Below are positions 35,555 to 36,184 of a stretch of 36,184 nucleotides of DNA, in pieces (position 1 is the first letter of the stretch; every line of letters begins with the position of its first letter). The stretch is from Flavobacteriaceae bacterium. Lineage in GTDB: Bacteria; Bacteroidota; Bacteroidia; Flavobacteriales; Flavobacteriaceae. Under the pieces are notes generated by a model, which worked only from the letters and a program-made list of their open reading frames with translations, was not told the origin of the DNA and did no database searches. The stretch lies in NCBI GenBank assembly GCA_947379965.1, contig CANCPC010000016.1, positions 1 to 36,184 of the forward strand, given 5' to 3'. The position numbers were made by a program, and so were the translations under genes.

Positions 35555-35590
35555 ATTTCATCACCAAATGAAATGGACACAATTTTGTGT
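35555..35590. promoter_or_regulatory. Inverted repeats upstream of the surface cluster, possible operator
   Basis: Two adjacent inverted repeats, ATTTCA-N8-TGAAAT (35555-35574) and ACACAA-TT-TTGTGT (35577-35590), lie about 95-130 bp before the collar-like gene. They could be regulator sites for the neighbouring AraC-family protein. No good TAnnTTTG box was found in this 255-bp gap. Confidence 0.35.
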
Positions 35591-35669
35591 TAAATAATAC
35601 TAACATTAATTAACTTATAAAATTGAACTCAAAAATGAATAAAAAAAAAATTTGGGCAAAGAAAGTTTG

Positions 35670-35708
35670 GTAATCAGGAAGGATTACATGTAATTAATAA
35701 TAAATTAC
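35670..35708 (-). terminator. Tandem small hairpins after the AraC-family gene
   Basis: GTAATC/GATTAC (35670-35675, 35682-35687) and GTAATT/AATTAC (35690-35695, 35703-35708) lie just past the regulator stop. A long T run on the minus strand starts about 17 nt further on (35641-35653). A weak terminator is possible. Confidence 0.3.
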
Positions 35709-35716
35709 CTTGATTA

Positions 35717-36184
35717 TTAGCTATTTATCGAATAAATATAATCACTAGGGGAGCAACCTTTAAACTTAATAAAAGAGAGATAAAGTGCCTGACGAGTAGA
35801 AAACCCACATTGATTTCCGAGGTATTCAATGGTAAATTCTTTATGTTTTCCTTGCTCTATCAGTAGTATAAAATGTTGAATTCGGTGGATATTCACTAAA
35901 TCAATAAAATTTTGATGATACTTTAATATCACAAAATCATTGATATCATCATTATTGGTTTTTGTAAGCAGCGAAAATTTAGATAAAGAAGCATCCGAAT
36001 TTAGATAATATTTTTCTTTAAAAAAACGAGTATTGATAATGTCGGATAAGCCTTTTTTCTGAGATAAATCCATAATATCTGATATAGAATACTTTAATTC
36101 ATGAGCATCTAAAAAATCAGGTCTTAAAAGAACAAAACAATATAAAAACTCCTGTATCCAAATTCCAAATTTTAGTTTTTCATT
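35717..36184 (-). CDS. AraC-family transcriptional regulator, 3' part, truncated by window edge
   Basis: The reading frame stays open from the stop at 35717 to the last base of the window (155 codons), so the ATG at 36073 is internal and the real start lies outside. The last ~50 residues are an AraC-type helix-turn-helix (HRIQHFILLIEQGKHKEFTI, EYLGNQCGFSTRQALYLSFI, KFKGCSPSDYI), with the usual second-helix phrase FxxxxGxSPSxY. The most N-terminal visible residues (KFGIWIQEFLYCFVLLRPDF) look like the end of a membrane helix, as in the membrane-anchored AraC proteins of Bacteroidota. It lies upstream of the surface cluster on the same strand and may regulate it. Confidence 0.8.
   Translation of the reverse strand, partial: NEKLKFGIWIQEFLYCFVLLRPDFLDAHELKYSISDIMDLSQKKGLSDIINTRFFKEKYYLNSDASLSKFSLLTKTNNDDINDFVILKYHQNFIDLVNIHRIQHFILLIEQGKHKEFTIEYLGNQCGFSTRQALYLSFIKFKGCSPSDYIYSINS

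Noticed and set aside
35717..36073. AraC-like protein as a complete 118-aa gene starting at 36073
   Set aside because: The frame is open for 37 more codons to the window end with protein-like sequence, so this Met is internal.

Overview
The window reads as chromosomal DNA of a Flavobacterium-like bacterium (Bacteroidota, Flavobacteriaceae). It is AT-rich, several genes are preceded by the Bacteroidota-type -7 element TAnnTTTG (some with an upstream TTG), Shine-Dalgarno sites are largely absent, and it carries the gliding/type IX secretion genes gldKLMN, the short primary sigma factor typical of the phylum and a T9SS type A C-terminal signal. Species cannot be named from sequence alone.

Layout. 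1-954 (minus): 5' part of a secreted MG2-like protein, cut by the window edge. 1115-3067 (minus): groES-groEL. 3206-8036 (minus): a probable operon miaB - 48-aa membrane protein - sigma-54-type activator - lptE - TPR protein - secG, closed by a terminator. 8506-17177 (plus): topA, an arginase-fold protein lacking several metal ligands, then gldK-gldL-gldM-gldN, closed by a terminator. 17252-23497 (plus): housekeeping genes (FAD oxidoreductase, rpsO, pnp, rpoD, rpe) and a 50-aa basic protein, separated by clear terminators. The rpoD-rpe gap (575 bp) holds a folded ~110-bp element, short flavobacterial-type repeats and a REP-like palindrome. 23783-35461 (minus): an accessory four-gene cluster of secreted proteins: a phage-tail-collar protein with a signal peptide, a 3124-aa multidomain LamG protein with a T9SS sorting domain, a 306-aa secreted protein sharing a module with the giant, and a small lipoprotein with a surface-export-like signal. 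35717-36184 (minus): 3' part of an AraC-family regulator, probably membrane-anchored, running off the window.

How the parts connect. gldKLMN encode the trans-envelope core and motor of the type IX system; the giant at 25101-34475 is a typical client of that system. lptE and secG also serve envelope biogenesis and share a transcription unit with a sigma-54-type activator. The four-gene surface cluster is the most likely novel system: a giant adhesin-like or pore-like protein, a domesticated tail-fibre-type protein and two small partners, with a possible regulator next door. Its function is inference only.
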